Assembly (NCBI RefSeq): GCF_038397775.1
Contig: NZ_CP151650.1
Location: 3,348,001-3,412,000, forward strand
Source of the DNA: Pseudomonas sp. RC10
GTDB lineage: Bacteria > Pseudomonadota > Gammaproteobacteria > Pseudomonadales > Pseudomonadaceae
DNA length: 64,000 bases
Direction: 5' to 3'
Every line of letters begins with the position of its first letter. Positions within the stretch are counted from its first letter, which is position 1. The notes beneath the pieces are model-generated. The model did not search any database, was not told the origin of the DNA, and saw only the letters and a program-made list of their open reading frames with translations. This document shows, piece after piece, positions 49,509 to 58,987 of the stretch. The position numbers were made by a program, and so were the translations under genes.

Positions 49509-51614
49509 ATGCGCAAGGCCTTAATGTGGTTGCCTCTGCTGATGATTGGCGTCGCGATGCCCGCGCTGGCAGCGGTGCCCGATGCCTGGAAACACACGGC
49601 TTACGCCTACGATGCACGGCAAACCGACCTGGCCACCGCGCTCAAGGATTTCGCCAAGGAATTCGGCATTGGCCTGGACATGGCGCCGATTCAGGGCACC
49701 CTCGACGGTCGCATCCGGGCGCAAAACCCGCAGGAATTCCTCGACCGTCTGGGCCAGGAACACCACTTCCAGTGGTTCGTCTACAACGAAACCCTGTACG
49801 TCAGCCCCACTAGCGAGCAGACCTCGGCGCGCATCGAAGTGTCCCCGGAGGCGGTGGACGACTTGCAGCAGGCGCTGTCCGACGTCGGGTTGCTGGACAA
49901 ACGCTTCGGCTGGGGCGCATTGCCCGACGAAGGCGTGGTGTTGGTCCGTGGCCCGGCCAAGTACGTCGATTTCGTTCGCACCTACAGCAAAAAGGTCGAA
50001 GCGCCGGAGAAAGCCGAGAAGCAGGACATCGTCGTGCTGCCGCTGAAATACGCCAACGCCGCCGACCGCACCATCCGCTACCGCGACCAGCAACTGACCG
50101 TGGCCGGGGTGGCGAGCATTCTTCAGGAACTGCTGGAAAGCCGCTCCCGGGGCGAGTCCATCAACGGCGTGAATCTGGTGCAAGGGCAGGGCAGCACCGC
50201 CAGCGGCATGGCGGGCAACAATTCGGCCGGTCTGAATTACGGCGGCCTCGAAGGCGGCGGATTCGACACCAATGCGCTGGAGCAAGGGCTGGACCGCGTG
50301 CTCGGTTCCGGTGGCAAACGCGGCAGTGGTTCCCGTGACAGCGCAAGCGGGCGCTCGAAAATCCGCGTCAGCGCCGACGTGCGCAACAACTCGGTGCTGA
50401 TCTACGACCTGCCGAAACGCAAGGCGATGTACCAGAAGCTGGTGAAGGAGCTGGACACCCCGCGCAACCTGATCGAGATCGACGCGGTGATCCTCGACAT
50501 CGACCGCAACGAACTGGCCGAGCTGTCCAGCCGCTGGAATTTCAATTCCGGCAGCGTCAGCGGCGGGGCGAATCTGTTCTCCCAGGGCACCAGCTCGACG
50601 TTGTTCATTCAGGACGCCGGCAAATTCGCTGCCGACTTGCACGCGCTGGAAGGCAACGGCGCGGCGTCGGTGATCGGCAACCCGTCGATCCTGACCCTGG
50701 AAAACCAGCCGGCGGTGATTGACTTCAGCCGCACCGAATTCCTCACGGCGACGTCCGAGCGGGTGGCGGACATTCAACCGATCACGGCAGGCACCAGCTT
50801 GCAGGTGATCCCTCGCTCGCTGGAAAAGGGCGGCAGTTCTCAGGTGCAGTTGATCGTCGACATTGAAGACGGACAGATCGACACCTCCAACATCAACGAA
50901 GATCAGCCAGCGGTGCGCAAGGGCAACGTCAGCACGCAGGCGGTGATCGCCGAGCACGGTTCGCTGGTGATCGGCGGTTTCCACGGGCTGGAAACCAATG
51001 ACAAGGTCAACAAGATCCCGTTGCTGGGAGACATCCCGGTGATCGGCAAGCTGCTGTTCCAGAATCGCACCCGGGAAACCAACCAGCGTGAGCGGCTGTT
51101 CATTCTGACCCCGCGTCTGATTGGCGATCAGGTCAACCCCTCGCGTTACGTCGAGCTGAGCAATCCCCACGACGTTGACGATCAGATGAAGCGCATCAAG
51201 CAGCGCCGCGACGGCGGTGAAGAGCCGACCCGTGGCGACGTGCAGAACGCGTTCACGCAGTTGCTCGATGGCGTGGCGCCGGTGGGCTTCAACAGTGGCG
51301 AGGCGCTGCCGTTCGAAGCCGACAGCCTGTGCGACCCCGGTGCGGGTCTGGAACTGGACCGTCAACGTTCGCAGTGGTTTGCGAAGAAGGATTGGGGCAT
51401 CGCCGTGGTGGTCGCCCACAACACCACCGCGAAACCGGTGCGCATCGACGAAAGCCGTTGCGGCGGCCGCTGGGTAATGGGCGTCAGCGCCTGGCCCCAT
51501 GCCTGGCTGCAACCGGGTGCGGAGAGTGAAATCTACATCGCGGTCCGCCAGCCGCAGGTCTCGACCAAGTCCGGCAAAAACCGTCCATCACTGCTCAAGG
51601 GGGCCACACGATGA
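49509..51614 (+). CDS. hrcC: HrcC, outer-membrane secretin (SctC)
   Basis: A 701-residue secretin. The signal peptide is MRKALMWLPLLMIGVAMPALA. N0/N1 domains follow (residues 25-170, DLATALKDFAKEFGIGLDM and RFGWGALPDEGVVLVRGPAK), then N3 with a Gly/Ser-rich insertion (RVLGSGGKRGSGSRDSASGR, near 270), and the secretin core with AASVIGNPSILTLENQPAVI and GSLVIGGFHGLETNDKVNKI PLLGDIPVIGKLLF. It forms the outer-membrane pore, assisted by the lipoprotein HrpT encoded next. Length is normal for the Hrp1 family; no disruption is seen. Confidence 0.95.
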   Translation: MRKALMWLPLLMIGVAMPALAAVPDAWKHTAYAYDARQTDLATALKDFAKEFGIGLDMAPIQGTLDGRIRAQNPQEFLDRLGQEHHFQWFVYNETLYVSPTSEQTSARIEVSPEAVDDLQQALSDVGLLDKRFGWGALPDEGVVLVRGPAKYVDFVRTYSKKVEAPEKAEKQDIVVLPLKYANAADRTIRYRDQQLTVAGVASILQELLESRSRGESINGVNLVQGQGSTASGMAGNNSAGLNYGGLEGGGFDTNALEQGLDRVLGSGGKRGSGSRDSASGRSKIRVSADVRNNSVLIYDLPKRKAMYQKLVKELDTPRNLIEIDAVILDIDRNELAELSSRWNFNSGSVSGGANLFSQGTSSTLFIQDAGKFAADLHALEGNGAASVIGNPSILTLENQPAVIDFSRTEFLTATSERVADIQPITAGTSLQVIPRSLEKGGSSQVQLIVDIEDGQIDTSNINEDQPAVRKGNVSTQAVIAEHGSLVIGGFHGLETNDKVNKIPLLGDIPVIGKLLFQNRTRETNQRERLFILTPRLIGDQVNPSRYVELSNPHDVDDQMKRIKQRRDGGEEPTRGDVQNAFTQLLDGVAPVGFNSGEALPFEADSLCDPGAGLELDRQRSQWFAKKDWGIAVVVAHNTTAKPVRIDESRCGGRWVMGVSAWPHAWLQPGAESEIYIAVRQPQVSTKSGKNRPSLLKGATR

Positions 51615-51817
51615 ACCTGCGCGGCTACGTCATCCTGCTCGTGCTGCTCGCCACCCTGGGCGGCTGCGCGAGCCATTCGGGCTGTTCGGGCTACGCCTGC
51701 AAACGCCCGGATTCCAACGATCGTGAGCTGGTGATCTGGTGGCCGGCGGACATGCGCCAGGGCATCGACGAGCGGGACCACGAGCAAGACTTCACCGTTG
51801 TGCCATTAAAGGACTGA
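51611..51817 (+). CDS. hrpT: HrpT, outer-membrane pilotin lipoprotein
   Basis: A 68-residue lipoprotein with a signal peptide ending in lipobox LGGC (Cys19) and a short mature part ending QDFTVVPLKD. In P. syringae HrpT localises HrcC to the outer membrane. ATG overlaps the hrcC stop by 4 bp. Confidence 0.9.
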   Translation: MNLRGYVILLVLLATLGGCASHSGCSGYACKRPDSNDRELVIWWPADMRQGIDERDHEQDFTVVPLKD

Positions 51818-51819
51818 GC

Positions 51820-52170
51820 ATGATTCGGGTATCGGAAAAGGCAGCGTTCTACGCCCACGTCGCCGCAGAACGCGCGGCCATCTGGCCAGTGGCAACCGGC
51901 ATCGCCTTCGTCAGCCGTCGAGAGCACCGGGATTGGGGCATCGCTCTGCACATCGAAGGCCGCGCCCTGCGCCCCGAGCAACTGCGCGACGCGCTGGAGC
52001 GGCGCTTTTCGCAGGCTGAGGTGTTCAACGAGTATTTCCTGTTTCTCGATGTGCAGCGGGATTTCGTGGTCTGGCACGCCGTGCCCGACGCCTCGGAATC
52101 CTCCACCAGCCTGGACAGCATTCGCCAGCATGAATTGATGTTGGCGGGGTTGGAGCATTTGCGGGATTGA
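51820..52170 (+). CDS. hrpV: HrpV, negative regulator of HrpS
   Basis: A 116-residue protein starting MIRVSEKAAFYAHVAAERAA and resembling small T3SS chaperones. In P. syringae HrpV binds HrpS and blocks HrpRS activation of hrpL; HrpG antagonises it. ATG 51820 is two bases after the hrpT stop and preceded by AAAGGACTGAGC; the upstream extension to 51739 lies in another frame of hrpT. It is the last gene of the hrpF operon. The convergent hrcU found after hrpV in P. syringae is missing here. Confidence 0.9.
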   Translation: MIRVSEKAAFYAHVAAERAAIWPVATGIAFVSRREHRDWGIALHIEGRALRPEQLRDALERRFSQAEVFNEYFLFLDVQRDFVVWHAVPDASESSTSLDSIRQHELMLAGLEHLRD

Positions 52171-52215
52171 GGCCTGCGCCATTCAATGCAGCACCGCGAT
52201 CCACTGTGAGAATCG

Positions 52216-52234
52216 AGGGGTGTCAGACACCCCT
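52216..52234. terminator. Hairpin between convergent hrpV and btuD-like genes
   Basis: AGGGGTG-TCAGA-CACCCCT, a 7-bp stem 46 bp after hrpV and just before the end of the convergent ABC gene. It could stop transcription from both sides. No clear T run. Confidence 0.5.
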
Positions 52235-52239
52235 GTGAT

Positions 52240-53030
<791 letters not shown>

Positions 53031-53034
<4 letters not shown>

Positions 53035-54071
53035 CGGGCGCGATTTCCCCGCATCAGAATCAGTGCAAACACCGGCGCGCCGACCAGGGCCGTGATCACG
53101 CCAATGGGCAGCACCTGGCCCTTGATCAGCACCCGCGACAGCACATCGGCGGCGATCAGAAACAGTGCGCCGCTCAAGGCACTCAACGGCAACAGCCGCG
53201 CATGCCGCACCCCGACGACCATGCGCACGGCATGAGGAATCACCAGACCGACGAAGCCAATGGAGCCGACCATCGATACCATCACTGCCGTCACCAACGC
53301 TGCGGTGGCGATCAGAAGGGTCTGCACCCGACGCACCGGAATCCCCAGCGAAGCCGCCGAGTCGGCACCAAAGGTGAATGCATCCAGCGAACGCCGGTGC
53401 CACAGGCTCACCGCCAGCCCCAGCAGCACCACCGGCACGGAAAGCGCCACCGAGGTCCAGCGCACGCCACTGAGATTGCCCAATAGCCAAAACATGATGC
53501 CCCGGGCCTGTTCGGCGCTGGCAGATTTGGTGATCAGAAACGACGTCAGCGCATTGAACAGCTGCGACCCGGCGATCCCCGCGAGGATGATTTGCCCCGT
53601 CACCGCCTGGCTGCCCGAGGCCCGAGACGACCGTGCCAACAACGCGACCAAGGCAAACGCGGCAATGGCGCCCACGAACGCACCCATCGATAAGGAAATC
53701 GCCCCGGCGCCCAAGCCGATGATCGCGACCAATACCGCGCCGGTCGACGCCCCGGCGGAAATGCCCAGCAGATACGGGTCCGCCAGCGCGTTACGCAACA
53801 GCGATTGCAGCACCACACCGGACATCGCCAGGCCCGCGCCACAGGCCGCCGCGACGATGGCTCGGGTCAGCCGGTAATTCCAGACAATGCCCTCATCGAT
53901 GGGATCGACCGCATAACCCGCCGCCCACAGCTTGTTCGCCAGCACCTGAAAGATCACCGGCAGGCTGATGGAGGTCTCACCGATGGCCACGCCCGCAATC
54001 ACGGCCAGCACCAGCAAGCCGCTGACCCACAGGGCATGGCCCAGCCAGCGGGCGATGTTCAGGAGGTTCAT
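53031..54071 (-). CDS. BtuC-like ABC transporter permease (FecCD family)
   Basis: A 346-residue permease with about ten membrane helices. FecCD motifs include RLTRAIVAAACGAGLAMSGV and LADPYLLGISAGASTGAVLV, with PHAVRMVVGVRH near the ATPase coupling helix. It overlaps both neighbours by 4 bp. It forms the membrane channel of the corrinoid importer suggested by the riboswitch. Confidence 0.92.
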
Positions 54072-55087
54072 GGTGTTTCAGTGGCCTTGGCCAATTGCTC
54101 GATGCCGTCGAACAGACGAACGCTGGACTCCATCGCACTGGCGTCCATGATCACGATGCGGTTGTTTTTCACGGCGTCCATGTTGCGGGTCACGGGGTCG
54201 GACGTGAGGAAGGCCAGTTTCTTTTCGTGGTCGTCAGCGGGGAAGCGGCGACGGTCCATGCGCGCGATCACCAGAATCGTCGGGTTGGCCTTGGCGATGG
54301 TTTCCCAGCCCACGGTCGGCCATTCTTCGTCCGAATCGATGATGTTGCGCATGCCCAGGGTGTCGAGCATGAATCCCGGAATGCCTTTGCGCCCGGCGAC
54401 GTACGGGTCGGTGTTGATGTCCGGGCTGGAGAACCAGAACACCGCCGAAACCTTGCTCGCGTCATGGGCCTTGGCGTGTTCGATGGCCTGAGCCAGACGG
54501 GCCTTGTAGCCGTCGATCAGTTGCTGACCGCGATCCTGAACGTCGAAGATTTCCGCCTGTTGCGCGATGCTTTTGTACAGCGCGTCGATGCGGAACGCTT
54601 CAAGCCGAGTCCCGTCAGCGCCGACCAGGTTGTTCTTGCCTTCGCAGTCGGACGGCAGGATATACGTCGGGATCTTCAGGTCGTGAAACTGCTGTCGCGT
54701 GCCGACCGCACCTTGCGGACCGACCATCCATTCGAACTGCACCGGCACGAAGTCCGGGTGCTTGCCGATCACCGATTCGAAGCTCGGCGCGTTGTCGGCC
54801 AGGCGCTCGATCTTCGCGTTGGCGTCCTTGAATTGAGGCAGGGTGTCGTTGAACCACAGGGAAGTGCCAATGACCCGGTCGCTCAGGCCCAGCGCATAGA
54901 GCATTTCGGTGGCGGCCTGGCCGATGGTCACGGCTTTGTGAGGCGCCTGGGCAAAGGTCAGGGGCACGCCGCAGTTGTCGAGGGTCAACGGGTAGTGGGT
55001 CGGTGCAGCCAAAGCGGAGGGGGACATGAACGCTGCGCTCGACAGCGTCAGACTGGTGAACAAGGGAGCAAAACGGCGCAGCGACAT
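54068..55087 (-). CDS. Corrinoid/iron-chelate ABC transporter periplasmic binding protein (BtuF-like)
   Basis: A 339-residue cluster A-II binding protein. The signal peptide is MSLRRFAPLFTSLTLSSAAF ... ALA. Then comes the TroA/BtuF fold with PHKAVTIGQAATEMLYALGL and VIGTSLWFND. ATG 55087 is preceded by ACTGGAGAAACCCCA. The longer frame to 55291 would run through the riboswitch and is rejected. It binds the imported corrinoid in the periplasm. No btuB outer-membrane receptor gene is adjacent. Confidence 0.87.
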   Translation of the reverse strand: MSLRRFAPLFTSLTLSSAAFMSPSALAAPTHYPLTLDNCGVPLTFAQAPHKAVTIGQAATEMLYALGLSDRVIGTSLWFNDTLPQFKDANAKIERLADNAPSFESVIGKHPDFVPVQFEWMVGPQGAVGTRQQFHDLKIPTYILPSDCEGKNNLVGADGTRLEAFRIDALYKSIAQQAEIFDVQDRGQQLIDGYKARLAQAIEHAKAHDASKVSAVFWFSSPDINTDPYVAGRKGIPGFMLDTLGMRNIIDSDEEWPTVGWETIAKANPTILVIARMDRRRFPADDHEKKLAFLTSDPVTRNMDAVKNNRIVIMDASAMESSVRLFDGIEQLAKATETP

Positions 55088-55211
55088 TGGGGTTTCTCCA
55101 GTGAGCCTGTGATCGACGAAACAGGCACTGGAAAGCACACCCGAACGGCTGGCGGAGAATAAAGGCAAGCACCGCGCACGGGAGTCCTTCCCGGACACCC
55201 CGCCGGTGAAT

Positions 55212-55375
55212 GATTGACGCTTGCCGGCAGGTCTCCTGACTGGCGCTTCATCACCGTGCTTCGGCCTTCCCGGGCGGTAACCCAGTGGCAAACAGGAAGC
55301 ACGGCTCGACGCCTACAGTTGCGGGGACAGTTCCGTTTGAGCGCGCCCGATGACACAGGGCACGGCTCGCGGATT
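55212..55375 (-). promoter_or_regulatory. Cobalamin (B12) riboswitch
   Basis: On the minus strand the leader shows the conserved elements of a cobalamin riboswitch in order: AACTGTCCCCGCAACTGTAG (near 55317-55335), GCCACTGGG (55281-55289), CCCGGGAAGGCCG, and the B12-box-end CAGTCAGGAGACCTGCC (near 55224-55240). It sits 125 bp upstream of the binding-protein start. It would shut off btuFCD expression when adenosylcobalamin is plentiful. Confidence 0.92.
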
Positions 55376-55459
55376 CCCTATTAATTCCGAGTGGAAACCG
55401 GCGGCGGCGATGGTAAACGATTTGCCCGATACAGGCGACCACTCGGCGTTCGCAACCCT

Positions 55460-55594
55460 TGTAGGAGCGTGGCTTGTCCCGCGATCGGCGACGAAGTCGT
55501 CGTCATCCGTCAAATGCATTTCATCTGAGGCACCGCGAATACCGATTTGGCGACGGGTTCCCCGCCGATCGCGGGACAAGCCACGCTCCTACAG
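55460..55594. repeat. Inverted REP pair of a third family
   Basis: TGTAGGAGCGTGGCTTGTCC + CGCGATCGGCG and its exact inverse CGCCGATCGCGGGACAAGCC + ACGCTCCTACA surround about 75 bp. The TGTAGGAGCG start is shared with the other REP family, but the palindrome core differs. It also closes the racemase gene. Confidence 0.88.
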
Positions 55595-55599
55595 GCCCC

Positions 55600-56319
55600 T
55601 TATTTTAACGGCCAGCCGATCACTTTCTTCGGCCTCGGATTCGCATACGTCCGCACTTTGGAGGTCTTCAATCCCAATCGCACCAGCGACTCCGCCAGCG
55701 CCACGGCGGCCGTCACGCCATCCACCACCGGCACGCCCGCACGGTCACGAATCAGCTGGTCCAGCCCGGCCATGCCGCCGCAACCCAGGCAGATCACCTC
55801 GGCCTTGTCCTGCGTCACCGCCTCGACCGCCTGCCCGGCGATGGCCTCCAGTGCGCGGTCCGGCCTCTCTTCCAGCTCCAGCACGCTCATGCCGCTGGCT
55901 CGCACCGACGCGCAGCGTTCGAACACACCGGCCAGTTTCAGGCGGTCTTCGATCAGCGGCACCGTCCGGTCCAGCGTGGTCACCACCGAATATTTATGCC
56001 CGAGCAGCATCGCCAGGCTGGCCGCGGCTTCGGTGATGTCCACCACCGGCACGTCCAGCAATTCCTGCAAGCCTTCGCGCCCGTGCTCGCCATACCCGGC
56101 CTGAATCACCGCGTCGTAGGGCTGATCGTAGGACAGCACGCGGTCCATCACGGCAATCGCCGCCAGATAGCTTTCGAAATTGCCTTCCACCGATTCCGCA
56201 CCAAAACGTGGCGTCAGGCCGATGATTTCCGTACCGGGTGACGCAACACTGCGCGCCTGCTCGGCAATGGTGTCGGTCATGGATTGAGTGGTGTTCACGT
56301 TGACGATCAAAATGCGCAT
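55600..56319 (-). CDS. Asp/Glu/hydantoin racemase-family protein
   Basis: A 239-residue racemase-fold protein starting MRILIVNVNTTQSMTDTIAE. The two-cysteine active-site layout of hydantoin racemases is only partly clear: the C-terminal Cys is in VICLGCGGMAGL, but the N-terminal counterpart in IQAGYGEHGREGL lacks Cys. ATG 56319 is the natural start; the longer frame to 56442 adds an Arg-rich leader. Hydantoin/allantoin racemase is the closest call, but the missing first Cys suggests another activity such as a decarboxylase or isomerase. Confidence 0.72.
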   Translation of the reverse strand: MRILIVNVNTTQSMTDTIAEQARSVASPGTEIIGLTPRFGAESVEGNFESYLAAIAVMDRVLSYDQPYDAVIQAGYGEHGREGLQELLDVPVVDITEAAASLAMLLGHKYSVVTTLDRTVPLIEDRLKLAGVFERCASVRASGMSVLELEERPDRALEAIAGQAVEAVTQDKAEVICLGCGGMAGLDQLIRDRAGVPVVDGVTAAVALAESLVRLGLKTSKVRTYANPRPKKVIGWPLK

Positions 56320-56438
56320 GGGGGCGGGTCTCAAGCGGTGATCATGGGATACATGCCTACCGCTGAAGCGAAAACCGCGCCACCTTGGAATTCGGCGGGT
56401 GAGACGTCGAACCGTTCGCCGACGTCTCGGGTGGATCT

Positions 56439-57434
56439 TCAATCCTTCATCGGCACCGGAGCCTGCGGCGCAATGAAGCCTTGATCACGCATCGCTTGCC
56501 AGAAGCCGTCCGGCACCTGGGCATTCAGCGCCGCGACGTCTTCGATGATTCGCGAGGGCCGGCTCGCGCCAGGAATCACCGCCGCCACCAGCGGGTTGGC
56601 CAGTACGAATTGCAGCGCCGCCGATTTGATATCGACCTGGTACTGGCGGGCGATTTCCTGAATGTGCGCGACCTTGTCGAGCATCGCTTGCGGCGCTTCC
56701 TGGTACTCGAAATGCTTGCCGCCCACCAACACGCCCGAGCTGTAGGGCCCGCCCACGACGAACTCGGCGTTGTGCTCACGGGCCTTGGCGAACAGGCGTT
56801 GCAGCGGCTGGTCGTGGTCCAGCAGCGAATAGCGGCCCGCCAGCAGGAAACCGTCCGGTTGTGCTTCACTCAGGTCCAGCGTCAGCTCGCACGGCTCGAC
56901 CCGGTTCACGCCCAGGCCCCACGCCTTGATCACGCCTTCTTCGCGCAGTCGGGTGAGGGTGCGGAAAGCGCCTTTGCGGGCGATGTTGAAATGCTCGATC
57001 CACTCATCGCCGTGGGCATCTTGAGCGATGTCGTGCACGAACACGATGTCCAGCCGATCGGTGTCCAAGCGCTTGAGGCTGGCCTCGATGGAACGCAGCG
57101 TGGCGTCGCCGGAATAATCGGTGAGGATTTTGTTTTTCAAACCGTCGCTGAACGGGCCGCTGCGGGTTTCGCTGTCCAGTTCGTCGGAAATCAACCGGCC
57201 CACTTTGGTGCTGAGGGTGTATTCGTCGCGCGGCACATGGGCCAGCGCCTTGCCCAGCCGTTGCTCGGACAGGCCCGAGCCGTACAGCGGCGCGGTGTCG
57301 AAATAGCGGATGCCCTGATCCCACGCCGATTGCACCGTGGCGGCGGCTTCGTCTTCGCTGATGTCGCGGAACATATTGCCCAGAGGCGCTGCGCCAAAGC
57401 CGAGGCGGCCAATGATCTTGTCGTGCAGACTCAT
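56439..57434 (-). CDS. Aldo/keto reductase (D-threo-aldose 1-dehydrogenase / pyridoxal dehydrogenase type)
   Basis: A 331-residue TIM-barrel NAD(P)H oxidoreductase. The catalytic tetrad is visible: Asp in YFDTAPLYG, Tyr in LYGSG, Lys in STKVGR and His in IVFVHDI. The early LGFGAAPLGNMF and C-terminal VIPGASRPSRI fit the AKR subgroup acting on L-fucose, D-threo-aldoses or pyridoxal. It lies 120 bp from the racemase gene in the same direction. The substrate is not certain. Confidence 0.87.
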   Translation of the reverse strand: MSLHDKIIGRLGFGAAPLGNMFRDISEDEAAATVQSAWDQGIRYFDTAPLYGSGLSEQRLGKALAHVPRDEYTLSTKVGRLISDELDSETRSGPFSDGLKNKILTDYSGDATLRSIEASLKRLDTDRLDIVFVHDIAQDAHGDEWIEHFNIARKGAFRTLTRLREEGVIKAWGLGVNRVEPCELTLDLSEAQPDGFLLAGRYSLLDHDQPLQRLFAKAREHNAEFVVGGPYSSGVLVGGKHFEYQEAPQAMLDKVAHIQEIARQYQVDIKSAALQFVLANPLVAAVIPGASRPSRIIEDVAALNAQVPDGFWQAMRDQGFIAPQAPVPMKD

Positions 57435-57570
57435 GAAAGTGTCCTGTCCGGGGTCATGGAGTGCCGGGAAAAAATGCCCGGCGTGTTGTACAGATCATGC
57501 CGTGCGGCAGGAGTTCTATGGTTCGTGTGGAGGGCGGGCATACGTGTCACACCACGCCGCAGAACTCCTC

Positions 57571-57660
57571 CTGTAGGAGCGAATTTATTCGCGAAGAGGG
57601 TTCAGACGCTAGAGAAGTGTCGACTGTACAGCCCTTTCGCGAATGAATTCGCTCCTACAG
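57571..57660. repeat. REP inverted pair (REPIN)
   Basis: CTGTAGGAGCGAATTTATTC ... GAATGAATTCGCTCCTACAG with a central GTCGACTG. It occupies the 356-bp gap between divergent genes. The remaining bases show no gene. Confidence 0.85.
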
Positions 57661-57790
57661 GTTTCTCGACTCGGCACCCTGTGGCGGACGATCCCCTCCG
57701 CTTGAGCAGCACGGCACCATGCAACTTTTGCGGTCTGCGCGCCTTCCAACCCATTACACCGTGTCGATAACCGGAAAGGGAGGGCCGTCG

Positions 57791-58348
57791 ATGAGCGAAC
57801 ACATCGTCCATTTCCATTGTGGGGTCGATCAGACCACCACCGAGCATTTCCGCGACCGCTGTCTGGAAGCCCTCGACAAAGGGGCGACCGGCTTGCTGCT
57901 GAACCTCTCCACCGCAGGCGGCAGCACGGCCCTGGGCTTCACGATCTACAACTTTCTCAAGTCGCTGAAGGTGCCGATTCGCGCACTGAACAGCGGCAAC
58001 ATCGAATCCATGGGCATCGTCATCTACCTCGCCGCCGAGGAGCGCATCGTCTGTCCTCACTCCCGGTTTCTCATCCACCCGATGAGCTGGTACTTCAACC
58101 AGAGCTCGGTGGATCACTCACGCATCCGCGAATACCTGCGCAGCCTGGATAACGACTTGCAACGGTACGTGAACATCTATCTGAGCGAGACCGACGGCGC
58201 AGTGACCCCGCTGGACATTGGCCGCTGTCTGTCGTCGGAGGAAAAGGTGATTCGGGCCGAAGACTCCCTGGCCTGCGGCATTGCCCACCGGGTCGAGCAG
58301 TTGCAGTTTCCCGAAGGCGCCACGCACTGGACGGTCAGCGCCAGCTAA
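57791..58348 (+). CDS. ClpP-like serine protease (stand-alone)
   Basis: A 185-residue ClpP/crotonase-fold protein. It has LLLNLSTAGGSTALGFTIYN (the ClpP glycine-rich strand), the catalytic Ser in GNIESMGIVIYLAA, and the His in SRFLIHPMSWYF; a third residue is probably Asp near NDLQRYV. ATG 57791 follows GGAAAGGGAGGGCCGTCG. No ClpX/A-type ATPase is encoded nearby, so it may act alone or with the housekeeping unfoldase. It is distinct from housekeeping ClpP. Confidence 0.82.
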   Translation: MSEHIVHFHCGVDQTTTEHFRDRCLEALDKGATGLLLNLSTAGGSTALGFTIYNFLKSLKVPIRALNSGNIESMGIVIYLAAEERIVCPHSRFLIHPMSWYFNQSSVDHSRIREYLRSLDNDLQRYVNIYLSETDGAVTPLDIGRCLSSEEKVIRAEDSLACGIAHRVEQLQFPEGATHWTVSAS

Positions 58349-58406
58349 GCTCAACTCATCCACACACCGGGTCGCCACAGAACCCGCCTGACACGAGGAA
58401 CTTGCC

Positions 58407-58571
58407 ATGCACACTCATTCGCACAAAACCCCGGACGCCGTGCCCCGTGGCGCTGTTCCGCTGGACGAAGAAGAGGTTGAAGTGGACGTCGATAATGACC
58501 CCGGCAATGAAGACCCGGGTTCGCAGTTCGACCGGGACGCCACGGTGCCGCTGATCGACCCGGACGAATAA
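58407..58571 (+). CDS. Small acidic protein (54 aa)
   Basis: A 54-residue ORF, too short for many gene callers, starting MHTHSHKTPDAVPRGAVPLD and then very acidic (EEEVEVDVDNDPGNEDPGS). ACGAGGAACTTGCC precedes ATG 58407. It ends 20 bp before the terminator of the convergent KGG gene. I do not recognise a function. Codon use looks like the neighbours, so it is probably real. Confidence 0.65.
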   Translation: MHTHSHKTPDAVPRGAVPLDEEEVEVDVDNDPGNEDPGSQFDRDATVPLIDPDE

Positions 58572-58591
58572 CTAACGCAACGCACGGGCAT

Positions 58592-58617
58592 AAAAAAGCG
58601 AGGGCTCTCACCCTCGC
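58592..58617 (-). terminator. Rho-independent terminator of the KGG stress-protein gene
   Basis: On the minus strand GCGAGGG-N6-CCCTCGC is followed by a run of six T (A-run 58592-58597 on the plus strand). It lies just downstream of the gene ending at 58641. Confidence 0.8.
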
Positions 58618-58640
58618 TCGTTCCGCTGATCAGACGTTGA

Positions 58641-58838
58641 TCAGGATTTACGGCCTGCGCCGCCTTGTGGCATTCCGCCTTTTTTGCTGGCGTCCGGACG
58701 TTTTTCGTCAGTTGCTTTCTGCCGGTCGTTGGCCATGTTGCTGCCACCTGAAGCCTGGCCGCCTTTTTTGCCTGCGTCGGAGGCTTTTTGGCGATCGTTC
58801 GAGAAGTTGCCAGGGTTCGATTTTCCGGTGTTAGCCAT
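58641..58838 (-). CDS. KGG-repeat general stress protein (YciG-like)
   Basis: A 65-residue hydrophilic protein starting MANTGKSNPGNFSNDRQKAS with repeated KGG/DRQKA motifs (AGKKGGQASGG, KKGGMPQGG). This is the stress-induced KGG family, expressed under starvation or osmotic stress in enterics and pseudomonads. ATG 58838 after ATAACAAGAGGTACGCAATC; a longer frame to 58874 is less likely. A clear terminator follows. Confidence 0.88.
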   Translation of the reverse strand: MANTGKSNPGNFSNDRQKASDAGKKGGQASGGSNMANDRQKATDEKRPDASKKGGMPQGGAGRKS

Positions 58839-58987
58839 GATTGCGTACCTCTTGTTATGAGAAGGGCGAGTCATGTGGCTCGCATTAAATGGGATGAATC
58901 AAGCGGCAGTTGGTTTAAACAATCACGGCATTACCGGACAAACGGCGGGAGTGGCGAAACGATGCCAGCGCCTTTGGATACGGGCGT

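Noticed and set aside
49521..51512. 663-codon minus-strand open frame opposite hrcC
   Set aside because: It mirrors the high-GC coding pattern of the secretin gene and shows no family motif or ribosome site. It is an antisense shadow.
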